Assembly (NCBI RefSeq): GCF_004331645.1
Contig: NZ_SJSK01000002.1
Location: 620,001-684,000, forward strand
DNA length: 64,000 bases
Direction: 5' to 3'
Source of the DNA: Pedobacter frigiditerrae
Lineage (GTDB): Bacteria; Bacteroidota; Bacteroidia; Sphingobacteriales; Sphingobacteriaceae
Positions 16,409 through 24,309 of this stretch are shown one piece after another (within the stretch, counting starts at the first letter, position 1; the number at the start of each line of letters is the position of its first letter). Below the pieces are notes generated by a model that searched no databases, was not told the DNA's origin, and was given only the letters and a program-made list of their open reading frames with translations. A program made the position numbers and the translations under genes.

Positions 16409-16492
16409 TATCCAAGAGGAGATTCGAACTCCCACACCCGTAAGGGCGCCAGCCCCTCAAGCTGGTGCGTCTACCAATTTCGCCACCTGGAT
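16409..16492 (-). tRNA. tRNA-Leu (anticodon GAG)
   Basis: An 84-base class II tRNA on the minus strand. The acceptor arm ATCCAGG pairs with CTTGGAT (one G-U), followed by discriminator A. The D-arm is GGCGAAATTGGTAGACGC. The anticodon arm CCAGC-TTGAGGG-GCTGG gives anticodon GAG (reads CUC/CUU). A variable arm follows, then T-arm GTGGGAGTTCGAATCTCC. CCA is not encoded. It ends 9 bases before the bidirectional terminator. A second, destroyed copy lies at 16868-16980. Confidence 0.95.
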
Positions 16493-16502
16493 AAATAAAG
16501 TG

Positions 16503-16510
16503 CAAATATA
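16503..16510 (-). promoter_or_regulatory. -7 promoter box of tRNA-Leu(GAG)
   Basis: CAAATATA on the plus strand is TATATTTG on the minus strand, matching TAnnTTTG, 10 bases upstream of the tRNA 5' end. The same box is preserved at 16991-16998 before the tRNA pseudogene, showing the duplicated segment included the promoter. Confidence 0.55.
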
Positions 16511-16540
16511 TTAATTTGAAGAAATAACGAGCATATTATC

Positions 16541-16828
16541 TCATAAGTTATATTTTTCAATCAAATTTGATGTCATTTCGGGATATTTCTTCAAATTTTT
16601 TATGTAAGTAATACTTTTCATCTTCTAGATATGCTTTTCAATTAGTCTAGCTTGCTTATAATCCAGATTGTCAATAGAGAAGAATAGTTCCCAATCATTA
16701 ACTTTGGCTGTAAAACTGCCTCCAAAATCTTTGTTCAAATGCTCAGCTAAACGTACCGTTAATTCAGCACAACTGCCTATATAAAACTTATTCAAGGTCT
16801 CTGAAAAAAGTATATAAATAGATGCCAT
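16541..16828 (-). pseudogene. GIY-YIG nuclease family gene interrupted by an in-frame stop
   Basis: The first 67 codons (16828-16628) encode a small GIY-YIG domain: IYILFSETLNKFYIGSC supplies both the GIY-like and YIG strands, RLAEHL the conserved Arg helix, and ARLIEKHI the conserved Glu. An in-frame TAG at 16625-16627 ends it. The next 27 codons in the same frame keep the expected C-terminus of this family (YIKNLKKYPEM...LIEKY) down to TGA at 16541-16543, so the gene looks full length (95 codons) but for one nonsense codon. Such short GIY-YIG proteins are common in Bacteroidota; their role is unknown. It is sandwiched between an intact tRNA-Leu and a dead copy of it. Readthrough or a sequencing error cannot be excluded. 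Confidence 0.8.
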
Positions 16829-16880
16829 ATTCTACAACTAAAAAAGCTAATATATAGCAAAACTTTGTATCAAGAGGAGT

Positions 16881-16896
16881 CCCGATAGCTATCGGG
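16881..16896. repeat. Interspersed palindrome CCCGATAGCTATCGGG, copy 1
   Basis: Perfect 16-bp palindrome (20 bp as GT...AC) inside the T-loop of the tRNA pseudogene. Other copies are at 17075-17090 and 47023-47038, and an imperfect one at 16951-16967. Confidence 0.85.
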
Positions 16897-16950
16897 ACGA
16901 ACTCCCACACCCGTAAGGGCGCCAGCCCCTCAAGCTGGTGCGTCTACCAC

Positions 16951-16967
16951 CCCGATAGCTATCTGGG
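16951..16967. repeat. Interspersed palindrome, copy 2 (one extra T)
   Basis: CCCGATAGCTATCTGGG, flanked by AC and T, in the D-loop of the tRNA pseudogene. It differs from the family by a single inserted T in the right arm. Confidence 0.8.
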
Positions 16968-17074
16968 TCGCCACCTGGATAAATAAAGTGCAAATATAAT
17001 AGAATGATTGATTTTAAGAGATTGTTTTATTGTTGAATTGTATTATTGCTCCAAAACAATCTAACAATTAAGCT

Positions 17075-17090
17075 CCCGATAGCTATCGGG
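17075..17090. repeat. Interspersed palindrome CCCGATAGCTATCGGG, copy 3
   Basis: Perfect copy directly abutting the 3' end of the PhnP-like hydrolase gene (stop at 17092). It could act as an RNA hairpin there, but no T-run follows on the minus strand. Confidence 0.85.
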
Positions 17091-17091
17091 A

Positions 17092-17853
17092 TTAGCAATC
17101 AAAACTCAACCCATCATACGCCAATTTAATATGCGATGGCAATTCTTTTTCAATATCAGCGTGTAAACCTAAATTATGGCTCATGTGCGTAAAATAAGTT
17201 GTTGCTGCACCTGCTTTATTGGCAAATGCAATTGCTTCATCAAATGTAAAATGTGAGATATGGTTTTCTTTTTGCAAGGCATTGATCACTAAAATTTTGC
17301 TACCTTTTATTTTGGCTAATGATTCATCAGAGATAGTTTTGGCATCAGTGATGTAAGTAAAATCACCAAATCTATAACCTAAAACTGGGAGTTTATGATG
17401 CATCACTTCAATAGGAATAATGCTAGTTTCCCCTATTAAAAATGGTTGATCATCTATTGTGTGTAATTTAATTTGCGGCAAACCAAAATATTTGGTGTCT
17501 TCAAAAATGTAAGAAAACTCTCTTCTTAAAGCATCTTGTACCCTTACGGTTGCATAAATATCTATGATTTTATGAAGCAAATAATTATATGGCCTAATGT
17601 CATCTAAACCAGCTACGTGGTCTTTATGTTCGTGAGTATAAATAATGGCGTCCAAGTCATTAACCTTTGCCCTCAACATCTGATACCTAAAATCAGGGCC
17701 ACTATCTATCACAATTGTTTTATCATCAGTTTCTACCAAAACAGAAACTCTTAACCTATTATTTCTTGTATCAGTAGATTGGCAAACGGCACAGCCACAT
17801 CCAATTACTGGAATGCCCTGCGAAGTACCTGTACCTAAAAAAGTGATTTTCAA
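17092..17853 (-). CDS. MBL-fold metallohydrolase, PhnP-like
   Basis: A 253-residue cytosolic beta-lactamase-fold hydrolase. The start MKITFLGTGTSQGIPVIGC and the zinc-binding GCGCAVC cluster (18-24) are typical of the PhnP branch (cyclic phosphodiesterases). The metal motif THEHKDH is at 73-79, with further ligands in VMHHKLP, YITDAKT and THMSHNLGLH. PhnP opens 5-phosphoribosyl 1,2-cyclic phosphate in the C-P lyase pathway, but no phn genes are near, so the substrate here may differ; many Bacteroidota carry this orphan gene. It stands alone downstream of lolA, which has its own terminator. Confidence 0.88.
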   Translation of the reverse strand: MKITFLGTGTSQGIPVIGCGCAVCQSTDTRNNRLRVSVLVETDDKTIVIDSGPDFRYQMLRAKVNDLDAIIYTHEHKDHVAGLDDIRPYNYLLHKIIDIYATVRVQDALRREFSYIFEDTKYFGLPQIKLHTIDDQPFLIGETSIIPIEVMHHKLPVLGYRFGDFTYITDAKTISDESLAKIKGSKILVINALQKENHISHFTFDEAIAFANKAGAATTYFTHMSHNLGLHADIEKELPSHIKLAYDGLSFDC

Positions 17854-17870
17854 AATTTGTTATTATAAGA

Positions 17871-17916
17871 TGCTTCGACAATCGTCTGGCTCAGTACAAG
17901 CTGAGCTCAGCATGAG
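17871..17916. repeat. Dispersed 'TTCGAC..GCTCAG' repeat, degenerate copy
   Basis: GCTTCGACAATCGTCTGGCTCAG followed by an AGCTGAGCTCAGCATGAG tail. It resembles the CCTTCGAC(A/T)AAGCTCAGGAT repeats at 40278 and 42112. Such words are common between genes in Bacteroidota; function unknown. Confidence 0.4.
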
Positions 17917-17958
17917 AAATGAACCATGAGCAATAATACTCAAAAAACCCTTAAAACA

Positions 17959-17990
17959 AAAAAGGTTTGAACAATTGTCCAAACCTTTTT
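17959..17990 (-). terminator. Terminator of lolA
   Basis: AAAAAGGTTTG (17959-17969) pairs with CAAACCTTTTT (17980-17990), an 11-bp stem with a 10-base loop. The minus strand continues TTGTTTT. It lies 20 bases beyond the lolA stop. Confidence 0.85.
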
Positions 17991-18010
17991 AACATGTATT
18001 AGAATTAAAA

Positions 18011-18661
18011 TTATCTTAAATCCACCACTTCTACGCCAGGATATTTCTTAGCATCGAAAGCGAAAGTTGTTTCTGGAACTTTTGCGTTTGGTGTAAATGT
18101 TTTAACGTTATAGGTATAAGTATTTCCGTTTTTCTCGAAGATAACCACATTAGCAATCTGCTTAGTAGCTTTATCAATACTTAAACGAACTTTAAAGATT
18201 GTTTTTTTAGCATCTGTTGGCGATAAATCTATCATCTGATAGGTTTTTGCACCTACTTTACTCTCGCCGGTAAACAAATACTTAAATCCTTTCTCATAAA
18301 TGGTAAAAATCTTTGCTGGGTTAATTGCATCACTGCTATTGTCAACATTAGAAATTTGAACCTCTTTATCATTTTTTAAATAAGTCCACTGCACTTTACC
18401 ATCACTAATTAAATCTTGGTTTGTCATTGCAACTTTATACTTGTTTGCATTTGCTTTAACGTATAAAGTTCCTTGTTGTGTTTCTTTTACTTTAGCTTGA
18501 GCATTGTTCAATGTAAATGTAAAATCAGTTTTTACAACATCATAAGTACGGTATTTTTTACTTACCTCGGCTAAAATCGCTTTTGCTTTCGCATCTGTTT
18601 GTGCATTTGCAGTAAAACCTAATGAGCTAACTACAATTAATGCTAATATTATCTTTTTCAT
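18011..18661 (-). CDS. lolA: LolA-like outer-membrane lipoprotein carrier protein
   Basis: A 216-residue periplasmic protein. I choose ATG 18661, which gives the signal peptide MKKIILALIVVSSLGFTANAQ; a longer frame would add nine residues before it. The body follows the LolA/LolB half-barrel pattern (VKTDFTFTLNN, QQGTLYVKANANKYKV, SDGKVQWTYLKNDKEVQISN, then a C-terminal FDAKKYPGVEVVDLR). LolA carries lipoproteins from the inner-membrane LolCDE complex to the outer membrane. It follows ftsK by 57 bp on the same strand and ends at a clear terminator, so the two probably form one transcript, an arrangement I know from other Bacteroidota. Confidence 0.88.
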   Translation of the reverse strand: MKKIILALIVVSSLGFTANAQTDAKAKAILAEVSKKYRTYDVVKTDFTFTLNNAQAKVKETQQGTLYVKANANKYKVAMTNQDLISDGKVQWTYLKNDKEVQISNVDNSSDAINPAKIFTIYEKGFKYLFTGESKVGAKTYQMIDLSPTDAKKTIFKVRLSIDKATKQIANVVIFEKNGNTYTYNVKTFTPNAKVPETTFAFDAKKYPGVEVVDLR

Positions 18662-18718
18662 TTGTTTTTTAATTATCTCTGCTAACAACTCTCTGTACTG
18701 GTTAGCAAAACGTTAAAT

Positions 18719-21292
18719 CTATTGTTTGTTATTTAAGTTATTCAAGAACTGTTCCAAAGCATATTGGTCTGGCAATAAAACTTCCCTTGCCTTACTTCCT
18801 TCAAACGGACCAACTACACCTGCCGCCTCCAATTGATCTATAATTCTACCAGCTCTATTGTAACCTAATTTCATTTTACGTTGAATTAGAGATGTAGAAC
18901 CCTGCTGATGTGTAACTATCAGCTGTGCAGCCTCTTCAAACAAAGGATCTCTATCATCTGGGTCAAAATCAGCCTTATTTTGTTCTGCAGTTTCATCTAT
19001 GTATTCTGGCAATTGATAGGCATCAGGATATCCTCTCTGGTTACCAATAAATTCCGAAATTCGATCTACTTCTGGTGTATCAACAAAAGCACACTGTAGC
19101 CTTATTAAGTCGCTACCGGTAGATAAAAGCATATCTCCCCTACCAATTAATTGATCTGCACCACCACTATCTAAAATAGTACGTGAATCGATTTTTGATA
19201 AAACCCTAAATGCTAACCTGGCAGGGAAATTCGCTTTAATTGTTCCTGTAATGATATTTACCGAAGGGCGTTGAGTTGCTAAAACCAAGTGAATACCAAT
19301 GGCACGGGCTAACTGTGCCAAACGAGCTATTGGTGCTTCCACCTCTTTACCAGCCGTCATCATCAAATCGGCAAACTCATCCACCACTAAAACAATGAAA
19401 GGTAAAAAACGGTGACCATTATTTGGACTTAGCTTACGCTTGATGAATTTATCATTATACTCCTTTAAATTTCTTACTTGTGCATCTTTTAATAAATCAT
19501 AGCGCTGATCCATCTCAATACACAATGAATTTAAAGTATTTACTACTTTTTTGGTATCAGTAATAATTGCATCGGCTTCCCCTGGAAGTTTTGCTAAAAA
19601 GTGACGTTCAATTCTATTAAACAAGGTTAACTCTACTTTTTTCGGGTCAACCAAAACAAACTTCAGCTGCGCTGGATGTTTTTTAAACAGCAAGGAAACC
19701 AGAATAGCATTAATACCAACAGATTTACCTTGGCCAGTTGCACCCGCTACCAATAAGTGAGGCATTTTAGCTAAATCGGCAATAAACACTTCATTACTAA
19801 TCGTTTTACCCAAAGCAATTGGTAAATCCATTGTATTGGTTGCCCATTTTTCGGTATTCAAGATGCTTCTCATGGATACCATTTCTGGGTGCTGATTAGG
19901 AACCTCAATACCGATAGTTCCTTTACCAGGCATTGGTGCAATGATACGAATACCCAAAGCTGCCAAACTTAAGGCAATATCATCCTCAAGATTTTTGATT
20001 TTAGAGATACGAACTCCAGGGGCCGGAATAATTTCGTATAAAGTTACCGTCGGACCAATTGTAGCTTTAATCTTATCAATTTCAATATTGTAATGATTTA
20101 AAGTCTCTACGATTTTATTTTTGTTAGCTTCTAACTCTTCGGCATTTACAGAGATTTTATTAGAACCATAATTTTCCAATAAGTCCAAATTTGGATATTG
20201 ATAGCCAGATAAATCTAACTTCTCATCATAATTTCCAAACTGCTCAACTAAACCATCTGCTTTTGCTTCATCTTCACTTTTCTGTACCGTAAAAGCTGGC
20301 TCTGGTGCAACTTCTAATGGCGTAGCGGCTGCAGCAGCGCTAACCGTTGGTGTTAACATTACGTTTGTAGCTAAAGGAGCAGCAATAATATCATCTACCG
20401 TTTCTTCTTTATTTTCAAAACGACTTGGTGTTAAAACAATGTTCTGTTCTTTTTTAGGTTCGTTTTTAAATCTATCATTTATACTAAATTCAACTGGTCC
20501 AGAAGGTTCTTCAACCTCTCTATTTACAGCTTCAGCTGCCCTAATGTCATTTACATAATCATCAACTTCATTATCCAAATACACTTCCTTTTTTCTTTCA
20601 GGAATTTTGAAATCGATATTATAAGCAATAATTAAAATGGTTAAGCCTAAAAACACGATTAAGCCCCCAACTCCTGCTTGACCAATTTGTGCAACTAACA
20701 GTTTATTACTCCAAAATCCAATCTCTCCCTCTAAAAAATGAGGTGTCTCTGCAAAAAACGAATGTCCGAAACCAAATGTTAACGATAAAAACAATAAGAA
20801 GAAAAAGCTATAACCTAAAACCTTTTCTACTGCGAAAATTTTCACTTTGAAAAGCAAGCGATAACCAATTACAAAAAACACAAAAATGAAAAGGAATGAG
20901 GCAACCCCAAACCATTCATAAATAAATTGATGAGATAACAACGCACCAATTTTACCTAACCAATTTTGTATTCCCGGCGCTTCTGCACCGTTCCTAAGTT
21001 CATTTCCAGTATTAAAAAGATTGCTCCAACCTCCATTTGAGTCGATTACATAGCTCTGGTCTTCTTGCCAAGTAAACAAATAAGAAGTAAAGGCAACTAA
21101 AAAATAGATGGATATGATGATAAAAAATAGTCCGATAATTTTAACAAGCCTCCCATTTTGCAAATCGAAAGACGGCATGATATCTACCTTGGCTCGGGGT
21201 GCTTTTGTAGCTGTCTGCCTCTGACCAGCTTTTGCAGGTTCAGTATCTTGCTTAAATGAATTTGACTTGAATGAATTCCCCTTTACAGACAT
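18719..21292 (-). CDS. ftsK: DNA translocase FtsK/SpoIIIE
   Basis: An 857-residue membrane-anchored DNA pump for chromosome segregation at division. The N-terminus is basic, then four membrane helices lie between about residues 48 and 225. An acidic, low-complexity linker runs to about 365. The alpha/beta motor carries Walker A (GATGQGKS) at about 515-522, Walker B LVVDEFADL, and the ATQRPSVNIITG motif. The C-terminal winged-helix gamma domain (about 790-857, QRKMKLGYNRAGRIIDQLE) binds orienting DNA sequences. It is shorter than the E. coli protein because the linker is short, as usual in this phylum. Confidence 0.96.
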   Translation of the reverse strand: MSVKGNSFKSNSFKQDTEPAKAGQRQTATKAPRAKVDIMPSFDLQNGRLVKIIGLFFIIISIYFLVAFTSYLFTWQEDQSYVIDSNGGWSNLFNTGNELRNGAEAPGIQNWLGKIGALLSHQFIYEWFGVASFLFIFVFFVIGYRLLFKVKIFAVEKVLGYSFFFLLFLSLTFGFGHSFFAETPHFLEGEIGFWSNKLLVAQIGQAGVGGLIVFLGLTILIIAYNIDFKIPERKKEVYLDNEVDDYVNDIRAAEAVNREVEEPSGPVEFSINDRFKNEPKKEQNIVLTPSRFENKEETVDDIIAAPLATNVMLTPTVSAAAAATPLEVAPEPAFTVQKSEDEAKADGLVEQFGNYDEKLDLSGYQYPNLDLLENYGSNKISVNAEELEANKNKIVETLNHYNIEIDKIKATIGPTVTLYEIIPAPGVRISKIKNLEDDIALSLAALGIRIIAPMPGKGTIGIEVPNQHPEMVSMRSILNTEKWATNTMDLPIALGKTISNEVFIADLAKMPHLLVAGATGQGKSVGINAILVSLLFKKHPAQLKFVLVDPKKVELTLFNRIERHFLAKLPGEADAIITDTKKVVNTLNSLCIEMDQRYDLLKDAQVRNLKEYNDKFIKRKLSPNNGHRFLPFIVLVVDEFADLMMTAGKEVEAPIARLAQLARAIGIHLVLATQRPSVNIITGTIKANFPARLAFRVLSKIDSRTILDSGGADQLIGRGDMLLSTGSDLIRLQCAFVDTPEVDRISEFIGNQRGYPDAYQLPEYIDETAEQNKADFDPDDRDPLFEEAAQLIVTHQQGSTSLIQRKMKLGYNRAGRIIDQLEAAGVVGPFEGSKAREVLLPDQYALEQFLNNLNNKQ

Positions 21293-21492
21293 CGTTCCTT
21301 AAAATATTATTAATCAACAAATATAAAATATATAGTTGTTTGTACTACACAAATCAATTACGATTTAAAGAAATAATTTCGATTTGCCAAAGCTCTCTAA
21401 AAAAATTATCTATAGGTTATTAAACTTTCTTCACAAATAATAGTCTTACTTAAAACTGAATAAATTCCGTTTAGATAGTTTTGTTTTAGGTT

Positions 21493-21530
21493 AATCCTGC
21501 TTGATTATATTAAGCAGGATTTTTTGTTTA
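21493..21530 (+). terminator. Terminator-like hairpin in the ftsK-ankyrin gap
   Basis: AATCCTGCTT (21493-21502) pairs with AAGCAGGATT (21512-21521), followed by TTTTGTTT on the plus strand. No plus-strand gene lies before it, so it could end an unrecognised short RNA starting in 21293-21480, or antisense transcription. I see no open frame in 21293-21792. Confidence 0.5.
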
Positions 21531-21557
21531 AGAACACTTTTTAAACCATATAAGGAA

Positions 21558-21582
21558 TTACCTGCCTGTGGTAGGCAGGTAA
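21558..21582. repeat. Palindrome TTACCTGCCT-N5-AGGCAGGTAA
   Basis: Perfect 10-bp inverted repeat around GTGGT. Its core, CCTGCCT-N5-AGGCAGG, recurs at 63586-63604, so it belongs to a small dispersed palindrome family. Confidence 0.6.
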
Positions 21583-21792
21583 GGGCATTTAAGATTTAGT
21601 CCCAACAAACAACATTCTTTTATATTTCCTTAAATATCTTATATGGTAAATATTCATCTGCAACAAAACAGTTATACTTACATTAAAATTCTCTCCTCCT
21701 TAATGTTTAAAACCATTAAATCTGTTATTAACATTTAACATTCTCAATTTATTTTTGTTAATTTAACGTGTTAGTATTAATTAAATTTTAAA

Positions 21793-22449
21793 ATGGATAT
21801 TGCGCATCTCGAATCACTTATAGAAAATGACCAGTTAGATGAAATTATTGCGTTACTTTCAGAAAAACCGCAATTAGCTAATCAAACTACTTCGCATCAA
21901 ATTTCTCCGGTATTATTGGCTTGTTACTATAAAAAACAAGAAATAGCTAAAGCCATTGCAGAATTTGTACCTGAGTTAAGCTTATTTGATGCTTGTGCGG
22001 TTGGTAAATTTGATGATGTAACACTTTTAATATTTAAAGACCCAGCTAAAATTAATTCATTCTCCATTGATGGATTTACGCCACTTGGTTTGGCTTGTTA
22101 TTTTGCCCACGAAGATATTGCTCGTTTTTTGGTACTTAAGGGTGCTGAAGTAAATGTGGCAAGTAAAAATGGCTATAATGTTTTCCCTATCCATTCAGCA
22201 GTTGCAGCTAATAATTTTAACATTACCAAAATGTTATTAGATGCTGGTGCTTATCCTAATGTTTGTCAGAAATCTGGTGTTGCACCTCTACATTCGGCAG
22301 CGCAGTTAGGTAATATAGAACTAATTATTTTATTGCTGGAACACGGTGCCGAAGTAACCTTAAGAATGGAAGGTGGTAAATTACCGGCAGATTTAGCTGC
22401 AGAAAAAGGTTTTGCTGAAATTGCAGAGATTTTAATGCCTGAAGACTAA
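21793..22449 (+). CDS. Ankyrin-repeat protein
   Basis: A 218-residue cytosolic protein made of ankyrin repeats from about residue 40 to the end. The best units are DGFTPLGLACYFAHEDIARFLVLKGAEVN (about 92-120), FPIHSAVAANNFNITKMLLDAGAYPN (about 128-153), and APLHSAAQLGNIELIILLLEHGAEV (about 161-185), key residues only. There is no signal peptide or other domain. Ankyrin repeats bind proteins; the partner is unknown. A -7-like box TATTTTTG at 21750-21757 lies 35 bases before the ATG. The gene stands alone, pointing away from ftsK. Confidence 0.88.
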   Translation: MDIAHLESLIENDQLDEIIALLSEKPQLANQTTSHQISPVLLACYYKKQEIAKAIAEFVPELSLFDACAVGKFDDVTLLIFKDPAKINSFSIDGFTPLGLACYFAHEDIARFLVLKGAEVNVASKNGYNVFPIHSAVAANNFNITKMLLDAGAYPNVCQKSGVAPLHSAAQLGNIELIILLLEHGAEVTLRMEGGKLPADLAAEKGFAEIAEILMPED

Positions 22450-22450
22450 A

Positions 22451-22518
22451 GAAGTATCAAGTAGTTAGTATCAAGACTTTGCAAGCGCTTTAGTTTTTGG
22501 TCTTTTCACTCTAGTCTG
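22451..22518. repeat. Degenerate copy of the TAGTAGTTAGTAT intergenic repeat
   Basis: AGTAGTTAGTATCAAGACTTTG followed by CTTTAGTTTTTGGTCTTTTCACTC has the same wording and order as the first two thirds of the ~95-bp spacers at 47784, 57824, 60288 and 62766. This shows the spacer belongs to a family also present outside the transporter array. (The first element is quoted in parts: AGTAGTTAGTAT, then AAGACTTTG.). Confidence 0.45.
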
Positions 22519-22740
22519 CTAAATGTCCCAAACTCTTAACCTTACTTTTTTCATGTAGGTTCTAATATCTAAAACCACAGCGGCTAAAAGATAAAATAGA
22601 ATTGGAAAACCAACAGCTAAAAAAGAAGAGTAGATAAAGAACAAGCGCACTTTACTTGTGCTCATGTTAAATTTGTTGGCTAAGTAGGTAGAAACCCCAA
22701 AGCTCTGTTGTTCGAAAAAGGTAACAATACGTTGAAACAT
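22519..22740 (-). CDS. PspC-domain small membrane protein
   Basis: A 73-residue protein with a PspC-type layout: an N-terminal segment with GVSTYLANKFNMSTSKVRLFF (key residues G.....A..F......VR..F), then a membrane helix (SFLAVGFPILFYLLAAVVL, about 39-57) and a basic tail. PspC proteins act in envelope-stress sensing in some bacteria; this short stand-alone form has no known partner. It starts 3 bp after the DUF2851 stop, so the two are surely co-transcribed. Confidence 0.8.
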   Translation of the reverse strand: MFQRIVTFFEQQSFGVSTYLANKFNMSTSKVRLFFIYSSFLAVGFPILFYLLAAVVLDIRTYMKKVRLRVWDI

Positions 22741-22743
22741 TTT

Positions 22744-24024
22744 TTATTGTTTTAAAATCTTTATTCCGATACCACAAGTTAAGCATTTTTTTTCATTGCA
22801 ATACTTCTTTTTTAATTGCAATAATGCTTGTGAATTAAAGGCATTTTTAACCAAAACGCCTGCAGCCTCATATTGTTTTATAATTGCATTGTTTTCACTT
22901 GGTATATTCTCTAACAAATAAAAACTTCGGGTTACATAATTATGCTGGTCTAATGCTTTGCCATAGGCGAATAAAAATAAGCTTAACGTATTAATCAGCA
23001 TATTTTGAATGGAAGATTTGCCCAATTGTAAACTTACATTTTCAGCTACCTTATTAAAATGATAATGAGTTTCCCAAAATGGATTAACTGGTAAATTCTC
23101 GAATAAAACTTGAGAATTGCGATAATCTCTCATCACTAAAATCTTTGAAAATAAATGATTAGAATTTACAATTAAAGCAGCAAACTGCGCTAATCGTAGC
23201 GTTGGGAAATTTTGTGGTCGCATTCGCATAAATTTCCAAAGGGAAATATCAATTGGTTTTAAGCTATATTTCTTTTGCAGAAACAAATATTCTCTCTTTA
23301 ACTGATTTGGGTATTCATCTTCAAAAGTTTGGTTCAAAAACCCTGCCTGACCGAATATCAAGGCTTCAATTTGTAAGGAATTGTCTTTATGCTTGGCGAA
23401 CAATTGTTGAGGTAAAGATTGAGCTAACATTTCCATTGGGGTGGCATTTACGTTAAAGCCAAAGTTTCTTGCCATAAAATGATAAAAGGTTTCGTCCCAA
23501 TCTCCTTTTAATGTTCTTAACTTGTCATAAACTTCAGTAGATTTTTGTTCCAATCGTTCTACTAATACACGTGATAAAAACCCATTGATTAAAAATTCAT
23601 CTACTGTGTGGATTTGCTTTTCGCAAGGGAAATTATTTGTTGAGGTGATTAATTGCTCATAATTAGCTAATAAGTATAGTGGGAAAAGTCCTTTTAAAAT
23701 AAGCACAGGAAGTATAGTTCCATCTTTTCTATAAATTGGTTCATCATCTTCGTAAACTACATGAAGAATTACGTTTTCGTAAGCACTATCTATTTGATGA
23801 TTATGCACTAACCAATCTGATGATTTGATATGAATTTCTACATTACCAACCCAAGTGGTATCACCAATAATTAATTTTGCCTTGCTAAAATCTGGACCAG
23901 CATCGTTATTTAATGTTCCTTGTTGTAAAACCTCAATAGTTTCTCCTGTTGTAGTTCGCAATGTTTGAGCGCCATACAACCTAAATTGCCAAATGAAATG
24001 CAGAAATTCTTCAGGAAAATTCAT
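22744..24024 (-). CDS. DUF2851 family protein
   Basis: A 426-residue protein of the Bacteroidota-specific DUF2851 family. The family N-terminus is plain (EEFLHFIWQFRLY, then GTLNNDAGPDFSKAKL and WVGNVEIHIKSSDW, within residues 5-70). The middle is helical. The C-terminus carries a CNEKKCLTCGIG cysteine cluster (about 411-422: C, C, C) that could bind a metal. The sequence between 30 and 95 resembles a restriction-endonuclease-like core (GPDF, VEIHIKSSDW with E-H-K spacing), but nuclease activity is my speculation. It is the upstream partner of the PspC-like gene. Confidence 0.85.
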   Translation of the reverse strand: MNFPEEFLHFIWQFRLYGAQTLRTTTGETIEVLQQGTLNNDAGPDFSKAKLIIGDTTWVGNVEIHIKSSDWLVHNHQIDSAYENVILHVVYEDDEPIYRKDGTILPVLILKGLFPLYLLANYEQLITSTNNFPCEKQIHTVDEFLINGFLSRVLVERLEQKSTEVYDKLRTLKGDWDETFYHFMARNFGFNVNATPMEMLAQSLPQQLFAKHKDNSLQIEALIFGQAGFLNQTFEDEYPNQLKREYLFLQKKYSLKPIDISLWKFMRMRPQNFPTLRLAQFAALIVNSNHLFSKILVMRDYRNSQVLFENLPVNPFWETHYHFNKVAENVSLQLGKSSIQNMLINTLSLFLFAYGKALDQHNYVTRSFYLLENIPSENNAIIKQYEAAGVLVKNAFNSQALLQLKKKYCNEKKCLTCGIGIKILKQ

Positions 24025-24144
24025 GGCTGAAATTATACAATAAAACAGAAGAATTTAAGGATTTAAGAAAATTTAACCTACGGTTAGAAGGATTAAATTA
24101 TAAGGAAATTATGTTCCTTATGGCGATGCATTTTTGCTGTCATC

Positions 24145-24159
24145 TCCGCGAAAGCGGGA
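24145..24159. repeat. Dispersed short palindrome TCCGC-GAAA-GCGGGA
   Basis: CCGC GAAA GCGG within GTCATCTCCGCGAAAGCGGG resembles a dispersed word common in Bacteroidota intergenic DNA. The 285-base gap 24025-24309 holds nothing else I can name. Confidence 0.45.
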
Positions 24160-24309
24160 ACCTTAAGGCTCAATTGCCTTTCAAAAGCATTTAAGATACC
24201 CAATCAAGTTGGGTATGAAGAACCAAATAACCACGCCCATAAATTTACTTACTTCACTAGACACTTAAGCAAAAGATAGCAAATAATTCGGGGTGATCAA
24301 TAGCTAGGG

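Larger units (their letters stand above)
16868..16980 (-). pseudogene. Duplicated tRNA-Leu(GAG) destroyed by two palindrome insertions
   Basis: This copies the tRNA at 16409-16492 almost perfectly, including anticodon arm, variable arm and 5' flank (AAATAAAGTGCAAATATA). In the T-loop the bases ATTC are replaced by a 19-20 base block built on CCCGATAGCTATCGGG (16881-16896). In the D-loop ATTT is replaced by a block with CCCGATAGCTATCTGGG (16951-16967). One base of the acceptor 3' strand is also missing. The T- and D-loops cannot fold normally, so it should be inactive, although the -7 promoter box is kept. Confidence 0.85.

Noticed and set aside
16868..16980. Possibility that the second tRNA-Leu is functional with insertions as introns
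   Set aside because: The palindromes sit in the D- and T-loops, not at the anticodon position used by bacterial tRNA introns, they replace native bases, and an acceptor-stem base is missing.
21476..21483. TAGTTTTG as a -7 promoter box for a short RNA
   Set aside because: It lies only about ten bases before the terminator hairpin and has no TTTG at -33, so any transcript would be too short.
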